Both the position numbers and the translations under genes were made by a program. Positions 55,095 to 64,000 of a DNA stretch of 64,000 nucleotides are shown piece by piece (the first letter of the stretch is position 1; each line of letters opens with the position of its first letter). Source of the stretch: an uncultured Clostridium sp. (GTDB lineage: Bacteria > Bacillota > Clostridia > TANB77 > CAG-508); the NCBI GenBank assembly GCA_948473335.1, contig CAOKXF010000008.1, positions 29,138 through 93,137 on the forward strand, given 5' to 3'. A model generated the notes under the pieces. That model did not search any database, was not told the DNA's origin, and saw only the letters and a list, made by a program, of their open reading frames with translations.

Positions 55095-58000
55095 ATGAAA
55101 AAAATTAAAAGCAAAATAATGATTATTATAGGAATAATGATATTAAGTATTTTAGTAATACTACTATCTGTCAATATGATAGTACAAAAAAACAATGAAA
55201 CGATATTGCCAGAAATAGCAAAATCATTAAAATATAATCAAGTTAAAGCAGGAGATGAAAACACACAAAGCGAATATATAAAATTTGACGCATTCTTTTT
55301 AAAAGATATAGATGGAGATGGAAATGCAGATGCAATAAGAGGAACATGCAATGAAATAGGAAAAGAAGACACATTATATATGGAATTAAAAGTATTATCA
55401 AATGGATATTTTAAAGATGGAACAATAACAGTAAATGGGTCAAACTTTTACTTAAATACTACACTTATAAAAGATGGAATAATAGCAGACAATTATATTT
55501 CCAAAAATACAAGCATCATAAACTTAGACAATATACAAAATGGAGTACAAAAGTTAATAACAGGTATTATAAGAAGTGGTAATTATTCAAATAAAGGAAC
55601 AATAGTAGAAGCAATAAGAGGCAATGTAAATAATTATAGTAAGGTAAATAGTATAACAATAACAGGAACACATGTATCAGAGGACAATGTAGAAACAAAA
55701 ATAAATAAAACAGTAAATTTTGAAGTAGACTGGTATGGAACAGCACATACAGAAATAGATACAAGAGAGTCAATGGTAGTAGAAAATAACGTAGAAATAA
55801 ACGAAGGAAAACAAGAAATTAAATTATCTTTTGATATAAGAACAACAGAAAATGTAGAAAAATTATTATTAAAATCATCAAATATAAGTGGCGTAATTCC
55901 AGACTTAAATGGATATAGCGCTAAAGATGTTATAGTAACAGGCTCAAATATAACATCTGTATATGATAAAGAAGCAAAACAGTTTAGAGCTAAAAGAGAA
56001 GCAAGTACGAATGATAATGGATTTATAACCAAAAATGCATATACAGATATGACATTGTACGAAACATATAATGAATATATGATAAGTATAGTATATCCAA
56101 TTGAAGCGTATCAAAATCAAGAAGAAGGCTTAATAGAATTATATATACCTATTCAAGCATATTATGAAGCATACAATAATCCAAATGAAGAATTTGATAA
56201 TCCATATATATCAAATATAGCAAAAACTGTAGTTATAGGTAAGTGGAGAAAAAGTGCTGTAGGAGATGCTGGATTTGATGTAAGAATAGGACAATATGTA
56301 TATAATGCAGATTATAATAAGGAAAAGTATGTAGTATCAAAAGGCAAACCATATAGACTATATGAAGGAATGAAAGAGGAGACAGAAGATAGATATACAG
56401 TAAGGTGGAATGTCTATACTGGAACAATAGATGGAACAAAAGGTTTAATAATGAAAGAAAACCAAAATGAAGAAGATAAAAAGACAGATATATTTATAAA
56501 AACAGATTCAACATCACAACAAATGGGAGACTTAACAAAAAATGTAGGAATATATTTTAGTAATCCAGAAGTAATATTAGGAACAGAGGGATGGATAAAA
56601 ATATACAATGATGAGACAAATGAATTACTAGTAACATTTACAAAAGGTAATTGGAGAGAATATAATTCAACTAATCCATACTATTATAAGGAAAGTGTAA
56701 AACATATTAGAATACAAACAAGTGCAGTATATCAAAAGCAAAATATAGCAATAACTAATATAAAAGAAATAGATAATCAATCTCTATATAACACTTATAC
56801 ATTAGAAGAATTTGAAAATTTACAATATATAAAAAGTAGATTAACTTTATACATAGGAGATTCATTATGGACACAAGAAGCACATATAGCAAATTATGAA
56901 TCACCATATTCAAATGTAACAATGTACATAAATGAAAATAATATAGCAACACAATCAGAGTATGAGAGAAGAATAATAACATTATCAACAGATAGTAGAT
57001 ATAATGAACAAAAATGGATAAATGGAACATTTTTAATAAGATTTCCAGACCATATAATTGGAGTTAATATAAATCATATAACAATAAATAATAATGATGT
57101 AGATATTATAGGATATAATGTATACAAAGAGGAAGCAAATTACTATATAAAAATCCTAACAGAAAATGAGAAAGAGTCAACATATAATATAGCAATTGAT
57201 TGTAATATTATTCCAGACTCAAGAGTTACTACTATAAATGAAGCAATAGAATTATATGCATCAAATGAACAAGCATTTAGATATCATACATCAAAAAAAG
57301 ATATTTATGATGTAAATGCAAATTTGAATGTAGTAGAAAATGTAAATTATAATACAGTAACATTAAGTTTAATTTCACCAAGTTCATTGTTAACAAGTCA
57401 AGCATCAAACAATGATGGCATAAATCAAGATAAAGTAATAGCGCCAAATGTTGCAAATATAGAAAAAAATAAGAGAACAGCGACAATCGAAGTAAATATT
57501 ACAAATAATTATTCCAGTGAAATAAGTGATGTAGTAATTCAAGGTGTTATACCATTTCAAGGCAATAGAAGTGTATTAACAGGAAAAGACTTAGATTCAC
57601 AATATACAGTAAATTTAGATAGTAATGGCATTATAGTACCAGATGCATTAAAAGGATATGCAAAAGTATATTATTCAATTAATGAAATGCCAACAAGGAA
57701 TTTACAAGATGAAACAAATGGATGGGAACTTGCAGAAAATGTAGAAAATTGGAATGAAATAAAAACATATATAATCGTTTTAGAAAATTATGAATTGCAA
57801 AAAGGAGAAAGCCAAACATTTACATATAAAATAAATATACCAGAAGGCATAGACTATAACAAAGTATCATATAGTCAACATGGAATATACTTTTCACTAA
57901 ATACAACAGAAGGAAAATATGCTACAGTAACAGATGCATCCAAATTAGGATTTATGATTGCAAAGCAATATGATTTAGAAATAGAAAAGTATCAAAGAAG

Positions 58001-61000
58001 TACAGACAAGAAAATATCACAAGTAACATTTAAAGTCCTAGAGGATGGAAAAGAAGAAGGGATAATAGCAGCAACAAATGCTGAAGGTAAACTGCTAATT
58101 TCAGGATTATATGTAGATAGAATTTATACTATTCAAGAAATAAAAACAGTAGCAGATTATGAATTAACAAAAAATGTAATTAGATTTTATGGATATACAA
58201 CAGAAGAAGGAGAATTAAAAGTAAAATATAAAAATGAAGATGGAACAGATACAGATACAAAACCAAGCATAGTAAGAAAATTAGATATCATAAAAGAAAC
58301 AAACCATAAAGTACAAATAGCAATAGACAATAAAGTAAAAGCAAAATTAAAAATAATAAAGACATCAGATGGAGAAGCAATAAAAAATATAAAATTCAAA
58401 ATAAATGGTAAAGACAAAGAAAATATGATATTAACAACAGATACAAACGGTCAAATTAATGCATCAGGAGTATATGTAGATGAAGTATATACTGTAGAAG
58501 AAATAAGTGCAATAGGATATTATTTAATAAAAGATAAAATATCATTTAAAATTACAAGAGAAACAACAGGATTTAATTTAGAGATATTATCAGGTCAAAA
58601 TGTAATAAAAAGTAGTAGAATAATAGTCATTGATGAAATACCAACAATAGAAATAGAGATAGAGAATGAGAAGATTCCAACATATAACTTACAGGTTACA
58701 AAATATGCAAAAAATGAAGAGACAAAACTAGCAGGAGCACAATACAAAATATTTGGACAAGATTTACCAGAACAGGGAAGAACATTGACAACAGATGAAA
58801 ATGGAATTATACAAATAGAAGGACTATATGAATATGTAGAAGAAAATGGAAAAGCTAAAGGAGAAATAACAGGAGAATACATAATAAAAGAAATATATGC
58901 ACCAGAAGGATATGCATTAGATAGTAATGAAATAAAATTCAAATGTAAAAGAAACGCGTCAGGTCTCTTAGAAATAGACATTTTAGAGGGAGAAGAACAA
59001 ATAAGGAAGATAAATACAACAGATACACAAACAGGAGAAACCATATTAGTTAAAGATTTACAAATAAACAATGCAGAAACATCTTCTCCAACATTAATAT
59101 TTTCATTAGAAGATCCACCAATATTTGAATTAACTAAAATAGATGAAATAACACAGAAAGCATTACCAAATGCAAAATTTGTAGTATATTCACTAGATGA
59201 GAACAGAAACGCAACACCTGCTAAAGATATAAATGGAGAAAACATAGGAACATTAGTAACAGATACACAAAGCAATATAAATGGGTTATATGTAGTAATG
59301 ACAAATGAATTAGGAAAATTATCATTAAATTTAGCACAAGGATTATATAAAATAGTGGAAGTAGAAGCACCAGAAGGATATGAATTACCAGAAAAAGAAG
59401 AAGACAGAACTCATTATTTTGGAATAGAAAGTTCAAAAGCAGAAGAAACTACATTTAAACCAGAATGGATTAATTTAGTACAAGGAGAAAAATTCAATGA
59501 GATAAATTCAACCTATCCAACAGAGGATGGAGGAATAATAGCAGTAGGAAGTATATATAATCAAGTAGATTTAAATAATGATGGAGAGATGGATTTAGAA
59601 TCAGAAGGAAAAAAAGATGGTTTAGTAGTAAAATATAATAGAAATGGAGAAATTGAATGGTTTAAAAAAATTGGTGGAAGCGAAGATGATGTATTCACAA
59701 AAGTAATTCAAACTTCTGATTATGGATATGCAATTGTTGGATATATTTCGAGTCCAAAAATAAATATAGACAATAATATAAAAACCAATGGAGAAGCTGA
59801 TGGATATATAATAAAATTAGATGTGAATGGAAATTATCAATGGAGTAATGCAATAGGAGGAGGATTAGAAGATAGTATATATTCTGTTATAGAAGATGAA
59901 AGTCAGAATTTAATAGTAGTAGGATATGGATATAGTACAACAATAAAAATAACAGACAATGTATCAATAGCAAATGGTACTTATATATGTCCAGTAGGAT
60001 TTGTAATTTCTTTAAAAAACAATGGAACATATAATTGGCATCAAAGTATAAGACTTATAATTAAATATCAAGCAGTAAATGATATAAGAGTAGTAGATAT
60101 AGCAGAAACAACAAATGGATATATTGTTGCAGCAAATTTTATAGGAACAGCATATTTGGAAGAAACAAAATCAGTGCAAGTTGCATCTAAAGGAAAGCAA
60201 GATGGAGTTTTAATAGAATATGATAAAACAGGAAATTATATAAGACATAAAATAATAGCAGGAACAGAAAATGATGAATTATTAGGAGTAATAAAAACAT
60301 CAGATAATAAGGTATTAGTATATGGAAGTACAGCATCATCAAATGTAAAATTAGATACAGATGTAAGTATAAGTACAAAGGGAATGTATGATAGCTTTAT
60401 AATTAAATATACAGAAGAGGGAGAATACATATCAAACTATACATTTGGAGGAGATAATGATGATGTAATAGAACAAATAATAGAAACACAAGATGAAGGT
60501 TTTCTAGTTGGAGGATGGACCCTTTCTAATGAGATAAATATAAATAATCATACATTAATTGGTACATATATGATGAAATTAGATAAAAACTTTAATATAG
60601 AATATGTTGATAATATAAATGGAAGCAATTATGATATGATAAAAACGGTTGCAGAATTAAAAAGTGGAGGATATATTGCAGCAGGTAAAGGAGACTCAAC
60701 AAGTGTAACTATAAATAAAGGAGAAGACACAATTAGCTTTTCTCAATATCCATATTTTGATGGATTTATTATAAAATATAGTAATGTAGTAACAAAACAA
60801 GAGATACCATTAGCAAAAAATTTTACAATAAAAAACAATCTAAAAAAATACAAAATAACAACAGAAAATAAAACAAAAGACGAAAATGGAAAATATATGG
60901 GAGGAACTATAACAGGCTTATATGGAGTATTTGATAATACAATATATTCAGAAGTACATGGAATAAAATATGTAGAGGAAGTTGAACATGGTAAAAATAG

Positions 61001-64000
61001 TATAAACCAAATAGTAATAGCACCAGAAAGTGGTTATAAAATACTATATATAAAAATAAATAATGAAAATTATCAATTTACACAAGATAGAAATGGAGTA
61101 GTTAAGATACCAATATTTGAAGAAATAGCAGAAGATAAACACATAACAGTTGAATTCAGTAATAAAGTATCAACAATAACTATAAATCATTATTTGTGGA
61201 CAAAAGAAACTGGAACTACAACAACACAAATAGAAGGTACAAGTAGTGAAAATTATATAGGTCAAATAGGAGACAAATATGTAGCATTACCAAAAACAGA
61301 TGTACAATATGAAATAATAACAAATGCAGATTACTATGGAGCAAATAATATACCAGAAGAATTAGATGCAGAAGCATACTACATTCCATCAAATGCAAAT
61401 GGAAGTTATACAGAAGAACAACAAATAATAATATATTATTATAAGATAAAAGAATACAAATTAACTGTACATCATTATTTAGAAGGGACACAAGAACAAA
61501 TTGAAAATATAAATGGAGGAACAGTACAGGATGTAGTAGTAGAAGGATATAATAAGAATGAAAAATATACAACAACCAAATCAGAGGAAGTAGATTATTC
61601 AAAATATGAATTAGTTAAAGTACCAGATGATGCAAAAGGGATAATCGAAGAAGACATAACAGTAACATATTATTATAAACTAAGAGAATTTAAAATAAAT
61701 ACATATGTTGAAAAAGGTGAAGGCCATATATTAGGAGAAAATGATAAACCTTATGAAACAGTAAAATATGGAGAAAATAGTATAAAAGACATAATAGTAA
61801 CACCAGAAGAAGGATATTATGTAGAAAAGATAACAGTTAATGGAGAGATTATAGAATTTACAGAAAACGCAGATAAAACAGTAGAAATAAGTAAATTCAC
61901 TGATATGACAGAAGATAAAGAAGTAAGAGTAAGTTTTGAAAAACTAAAGGGAAAAGTAATAACACACCACTATATAGAAGGAACAGAAACAAGAGTACCT
62001 TTAATAGATGGAACAGAAGTAGAAGATGTAATACAGATTGGAGAAGTAGGAGAAATATTTGCAACAAAAGTATCAGATGAAGTACCAGTATATTATGAAT
62101 TTGTATCATCAAGTGAAAAAACAAGTGGAGAGTACTTAGAGGAAACACAAGAAGTAATATATTACTATAGATTAAGAGAATACAATTACACAGTAGAATA
62201 CTATTATGACAACATCAAAGATAATGATAAAACAGAAACAATAAAAGCAAAATACAAAGAACAAATAGAAGAATACAAAGACAAAGTAAAAGAAGGATAT
62301 AAGTTAGAAAAAACAGAAAACTTACCATTAACAATAGAACAAGATGAAACACAAAACATAATAAAAATTTATTATGTAAAAAGAAATGATTTAAAATACA
62401 CAGTAAACTATCTAGAAAAAGAAACAAACAAAGTATTACATGAACCAAAGATAGAAGAGAACCAAGAGTTCGAAAAAGAAATAACATCATCAAGTGAAAT
62501 AATTTCAATAGATGGATATAGATATGATAGTGTAGACAAAGACAGTATAACAATACAAGTAGATGAAACTAAAAACGTAATAAATATCTACTATGTAAAA
62601 CGTGCAGAATATAGTTATACAGTAAATTACTTAGAAAAAGACACAAATAAAGTATTACATGAACCAAAAACAGAAGAAAACCAAGAGTTTGAAAAAGTAA
62701 TAACATCACAAAACGAAATAATAACAATAGAAGGTTACAACTATGATAGTAGCGATAAAGAAAGCATAACAATACAAATCGACTCTACAAAGAACATAAT
62801 AAATATTTACTATACAAAACGCCAAGACTTAAAATACACAGTAAACTACTTAGAAAAAGGAACAAACAAAGAATTACATGAACCAAAAACAGAAGGAAAT
62901 CAAGAATTCCAAAAGGTAATAACATCATCAAATGAAGTAATCTCAATAGATGGATACAAATATGACAGTAGTGACAAAGAAAACATAACAATACAAGTAG
63001 ATGAAACAAAAAATGTAATAAACCTATACTACACAAAAAGAAATGATTTAAAATATACAGTAAACTACTTAGAAAAAGACACAAACAAGGTAATACATGA
63101 ACAAAAGATAGTAGAAAACCAAACATTCGAAGCAGTAATAACATCAAGCAATGAAGTAATAGACATAGATGGATACAAATATGATAGTGTAGACAAAGAA
63201 AGCATAACAATACAAGTAGACGAAACAGAAAATGTAATAAACATATACTATATAAGCAAAGCAACAAAATACACAGTAAACTATTTAGAAGAAGACACAA
63301 ATAACATATTACACGAAGCAAAAACAGAAGATAGCCAAGAAGATGAAATAATAACAACAGAAGACGAAATAATAGACATAGAAGGATATGAATATAGTAG
63401 TTGTGATAAAGAAACAATAACACTAAAATTAGATGAAACAGAAAACATAATAAATATATATTATATCAAACGTTCAGATTTAAGATATACAGTAAATTAC
63501 TTAGAAAAAGACACAAACGAAATATTACATGAACAAAAAACAGTAGAAAACCAAGTATATGGAGGAATCATCAAATCAAGTACAGAAGTAATAGAAATAG
63601 ATGGATATAATTATGATAGTGTAGATAAAGATAATATGATAATACAAGTAGATGCAAAAGAAAATATAATAAATATATATTATACAATAAGAACAGACAT
63701 AAAATATACAGTAGAATACTACTATGATGGAATAAAAGACGAAAATGAAACAGAAGAATATACAGCAACATATAAAGAAACAATAGAAGAATACGAGGAT
63801 AAGATAAGAGAAAACTATGTATTAGTAGAAGAAAAAGGAATACCATTAAAAATAGAAACAGATGAAAGCAAAAACATAATAGAAATATATTATGCAACAA
63901 AAACACAAGCAACAGTAAGATACTTAAATAAAGTAACAAATGAGATAATAGAAGAAAGAACAGAAGAAGGATATGTAGGAAAAGAATTCAAAACAGAAGC
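55095..64000 (+). CDS. giant repeat adhesin, 3' end outside window
   Basis: The frame opens at ATG 55095 (AAGGAATGATAG leader) and is in the same phase at the window end, so at least 2968 residues are encoded; it was checked in segments, not at every codon. The N-terminal helix (about residues 8-30) is followed by a long beta-rich region. SpaA/Cna-B-like domains (about 960-1435, repeated VTKYAKNEETKLAGAQYKIF and GYALDSNE types) come next, then propeller-like repeats (about 1460-1910, GGSEDDVFTKVIQTSDYGYA). MucBP-like repeats (from about 2115, YTVNYLEKDTNKVLHE) run to the edge. This is a surface adhesin, likely binding host or bacterial glycoprotein. The remnant at 12189 suggests a C-terminal membrane anchor. 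Confidence 0.85.
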   Translation, partial: MKKIKSKIMIIIGIMILSILVILLSVNMIVQKNNETILPEIAKSLKYNQVKAGDENTQSEYIKFDAFFLKDIDGDGNADAIRGTCNEIGKEDTLYMELKVLSNGYFKDGTITVNGSNFYLNTTLIKDGIIADNYISKNTSIINLDNIQNGVQKLITGIIRSGNYSNKGTIVEAIRGNVNNYSKVNSITITGTHVSEDNVETKINKTVNFEVDWYGTAHTEIDTRESMVVENNVEINEGKQEIKLSFDIRTTENVEKLLLKSSNISGVIPDLNGYSAKDVIVTGSNITSVYDKEAKQFRAKREASTNDNGFITKNAYTDMTLYETYNEYMISIVYPIEAYQNQEEGLIELYIPIQAYYEAYNNPNEEFDNPYISNIAKTVVIGKWRKSAVGDAGFDVRIGQYVYNADYNKEKYVVSKGKPYRLYEGMKEETEDRYTVRWNVYTGTIDGTKGLIMKENQNEEDKKTDIFIKTDSTSQQMGDLTKNVGIYFSNPEVILGTEGWIKIYNDETNELLVTFTKGNWREYNSTNPYYYKESVKHIRIQTSAVYQKQNIAITNIKEIDNQSLYNTYTLEEFENLQYIKSRLTLYIGDSLWTQEAHIANYESPYSNVTMYINENNIATQSEYERRIITLSTDSRYNEQKWINGTFLIRFPDHIIGVNINHITINNNDVDIIGYNVYKEEANYYIKILTENEKESTYNIAIDCNIIPDSRVTTINEAIELYASNEQAFRYHTSKKDIYDVNANLNVVENVNYNTVTLSLISPSSLLTSQASNNDGINQDKVIAPNVANIEKNKRTATIEVNITNNYSSEISDVVIQGVIPFQGNRSVLTGKDLDSQYTVNLDSNGIIVPDALKGYAKVYYSINEMPTRNLQDETNGWELAENVENWNEIKTYIIVLENYELQKGESQTFTYKINIPEGIDYNKVSYSQHGIYFSLNTTEGKYATVTDASKLGFMIAKQYDLEIEKYQRSTDKKISQVTFKVLEDGKEEGIIAATNAEGKLLISGLYVDRIYTIQEIKTVADYELTKNVIRFYGYTTEEGELKVKYKNEDGTDTDTKPSIVRKLDIIKETNHKVQIAIDNKVKAKLKIIKTSDGEAIKNIKFKINGKDKENMILTTDTNGQINASGVYVDEVYTVEEISAIGYYLIKDKISFKITRETTGFNLEILSGQNVIKSSRIIVIDEIPTIEIEIENEKIPTYNLQVTKYAKNEETKLAGAQYKIFGQDLPEQGRTLTTDENGIIQIEGLYEYVEENGKAKGEITGEYIIKEIYAPEGYALDSNEIKFKCKRNASGLLEIDILEGEEQIRKINTTDTQTGETILVKDLQINNAETSSPTLIFSLEDPPIFELTKIDEITQKALPNAKFVVYSLDENRNATPAKDINGENIGTLVTDTQSNINGLYVVMTNELGKLSLNLAQGLYKIVEVEAPEGYELPEKEEDRTHYFGIESSKAEETTFKPEWINLVQGEKFNEINSTYPTEDGGIIAVGSIYNQVDLNNDGEMDLESEGKKDGLVVKYNRNGEIEWFKKIGGSEDDVFTKVIQTSDYGYAIVGYISSPKINIDNNIKTNGEADGYIIKLDVNGNYQWSNAIGGGLEDSIYSVIEDESQNLIVVGYGYSTTIKITDNVSIANGTYICPVGFVISLKNNGTYNWHQSIRLIIKYQAVNDIRVVDIAETTNGYIVAANFIGTAYLEETKSVQVASKGKQDGVLIEYDKTGNYIRHKIIAGTENDELLGVIKTSDNKVLVYGSTASSNVKLDTDVSISTKGMYDSFIIKYTEEGEYISNYTFGGDNDDVIEQIIETQDEGFLVGGWTLSNEININNHTLIGTYMMKLDKNFNIEYVDNINGSNYDMIKTVAELKSGGYIAAGKGDSTSVTINKGEDTISFSQYPYFDGFIIKYSNVVTKQEIPLAKNFTIKNNLKKYKITTENKTKDENGKYMGGTITGLYGVFDNTIYSEVHGIKYVEEVEHGKNSINQIVIAPESGYKILYIKINNENYQFTQDRNGVVKIPIFEEIAEDKHITVEFSNKVSTITINHYLWTKETGTTTTQIEGTSSENYIGQIGDKYVALPKTDVQYEIITNADYYGANNIPEELDAEAYYIPSNANGSYTEEQQIIIYYYKIKEYKLTVHHYLEGTQEQIENINGGTVQDVVVEGYNKNEKYTTTKSEEVDYSKYELVKVPDDAKGIIEEDITVTYYYKLREFKINTYVEKGEGHILGENDKPYETVKYGENSIKDIIVTPEEGYYVEKITVNGEIIEFTENADKTVEISKFTDMTEDKEVRVSFEKLKGKVITHHYIEGTETRVPLIDGTEVEDVIQIGEVGEIFATKVSDEVPVYYEFVSSSEKTSGEYLEETQEVIYYYRLREYNYTVEYYYDNIKDNDKTETIKAKYKEQIEEYKDKVKEGYKLEKTENLPLTIEQDETQNIIKIYYVKRNDLKYTVNYLEKETNKVLHEPKIEENQEFEKEITSSSEIISIDGYRYDSVDKDSITIQVDETKNVINIYYVKRAEYSYTVNYLEKDTNKVLHEPKTEENQEFEKVITSQNEIITIEGYNYDSSDKESITIQIDSTKNIINIYYTKRQDLKYTVNYLEKGTNKELHEPKTEGNQEFQKVITSSNEVISIDGYKYDSSDKENITIQVDETKNVINLYYTKRNDLKYTVNYLEKDTNKVIHEQKIVENQTFEAVITSSNEVIDIDGYKYDSVDKESITIQVDETENVINIYYISKATKYTVNYLEEDTNNILHEAKTEDSQEDEIITTEDEIIDIEGYEYSSCDKETITLKLDETENIINIYYIKRSDLRYTVNYLEKDTNEILHEQKTVENQVYGGIIKSSTEVIEIDGYNYDSVDKDNMIIQVDAKENIINIYYTIRTDIKYTVEYYYDGIKDENETEEYTATYKETIEEYEDKIRENYVLVEEKGIPLKIETDESKNIIEIYYATKTQATVRYLNKVTNEIIEERTEEGYVGKEFKTE
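62385..63690 (+). repeat. ~213-bp MucBP-like tandem repeats
   Basis: About six units of roughly 213 bp lie within the adhesin gene. Each encodes LKYTVNYLEKDTNKVLHE, then a GYKYDSSDKESITIQVDE block and a NIYYVKR end. The units differ mostly at the nucleotide level, so they are not a recent amplification. Confidence 0.85.

Noticed and set aside
1..64000. tRNA or rRNA genes
   Set aside because: No cloverleaf with a conserved TTCRA arm or rRNA block was recognised by eye; a covariance scan would be needed to exclude one.

Overview
The window comes from an AT-rich, low-GC Gram-positive anaerobe, most likely an uncultured Clostridia-type Bacillota. The grounds are A/T-ending codons with AGA as the main Arg codon, strong AGGAGG ribosome binding sites, rpoB-rpoC, the LL-diaminopimelate aminotransferase DapL, a SpoVD-like PASTA penicillin-binding protein, a SleB-type hydrolase, sortase-anchored and dockerin proteins, and a trimeric NADH/ferredoxin [FeFe]-hydrogenase. 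No rRNA, tRNA or CRISPR array was recognised by eye.

Layout: 1-7.3 kb rpoB (5' end outside the window) and rpoC; 7.5-8.7 kb dapL; 8.9 kb the 5' part of a class B PBP gene. At 10594 that gene is cut by a 26.8-kb integrated element ending at 37418. The missing last part of the transpeptidase domain and a PASTA domain resume, in frame, at 37419-37710. The element carries three large serine recombinases, two small recombinase-associated proteins, a tyrosine recombinase, an ABC-F resistance protein with a leader-peptide attenuator, a two-component/ABC-transporter locus, an amidase, a sigma/anti-sigma pair, a RhuM-Fic protein, a Bsp6I-like restriction-modification cassette, a candidate structured RNA, and an adhesin locus related to one outside the element. 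No relaxase or conjugation gene was seen.

Right of the element: an amber-interrupted PIN-domain gene, a 1286-aa secreted dockerin protein, a SleB-like hydrolase, a Cu/Zn superoxide dismutase, a sortase-anchored cohesin protein, the hydrogenase operon (NuoE-like, NuoF-like, HydA) with a tandem repeat inside it, remnants of a group II intron RT and of a SUMF1-fold gene, and a giant repeat adhesin that runs off the right edge.

Most striking observation: all five single-base frameshifts I could place (two serine recombinases, the anti-sigma factor, a small hypothetical gene, and the superoxide dismutase outside the element) are the same event. Each has one extra C directly before a Gly GGN codon, creating an in-frame CGG codon after a codon ending in T or A. 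The four in-frame CGG codons I found in otherwise open genes all follow codons ending in G. This suggests either +1 ribosomal frameshifting at a hungry CGG codon or a very specific insertion or artefact signature. One of the affected genes is the recombinase next to the right attachment site, so the ability to excise the element and repair the PBP gene may depend on it.
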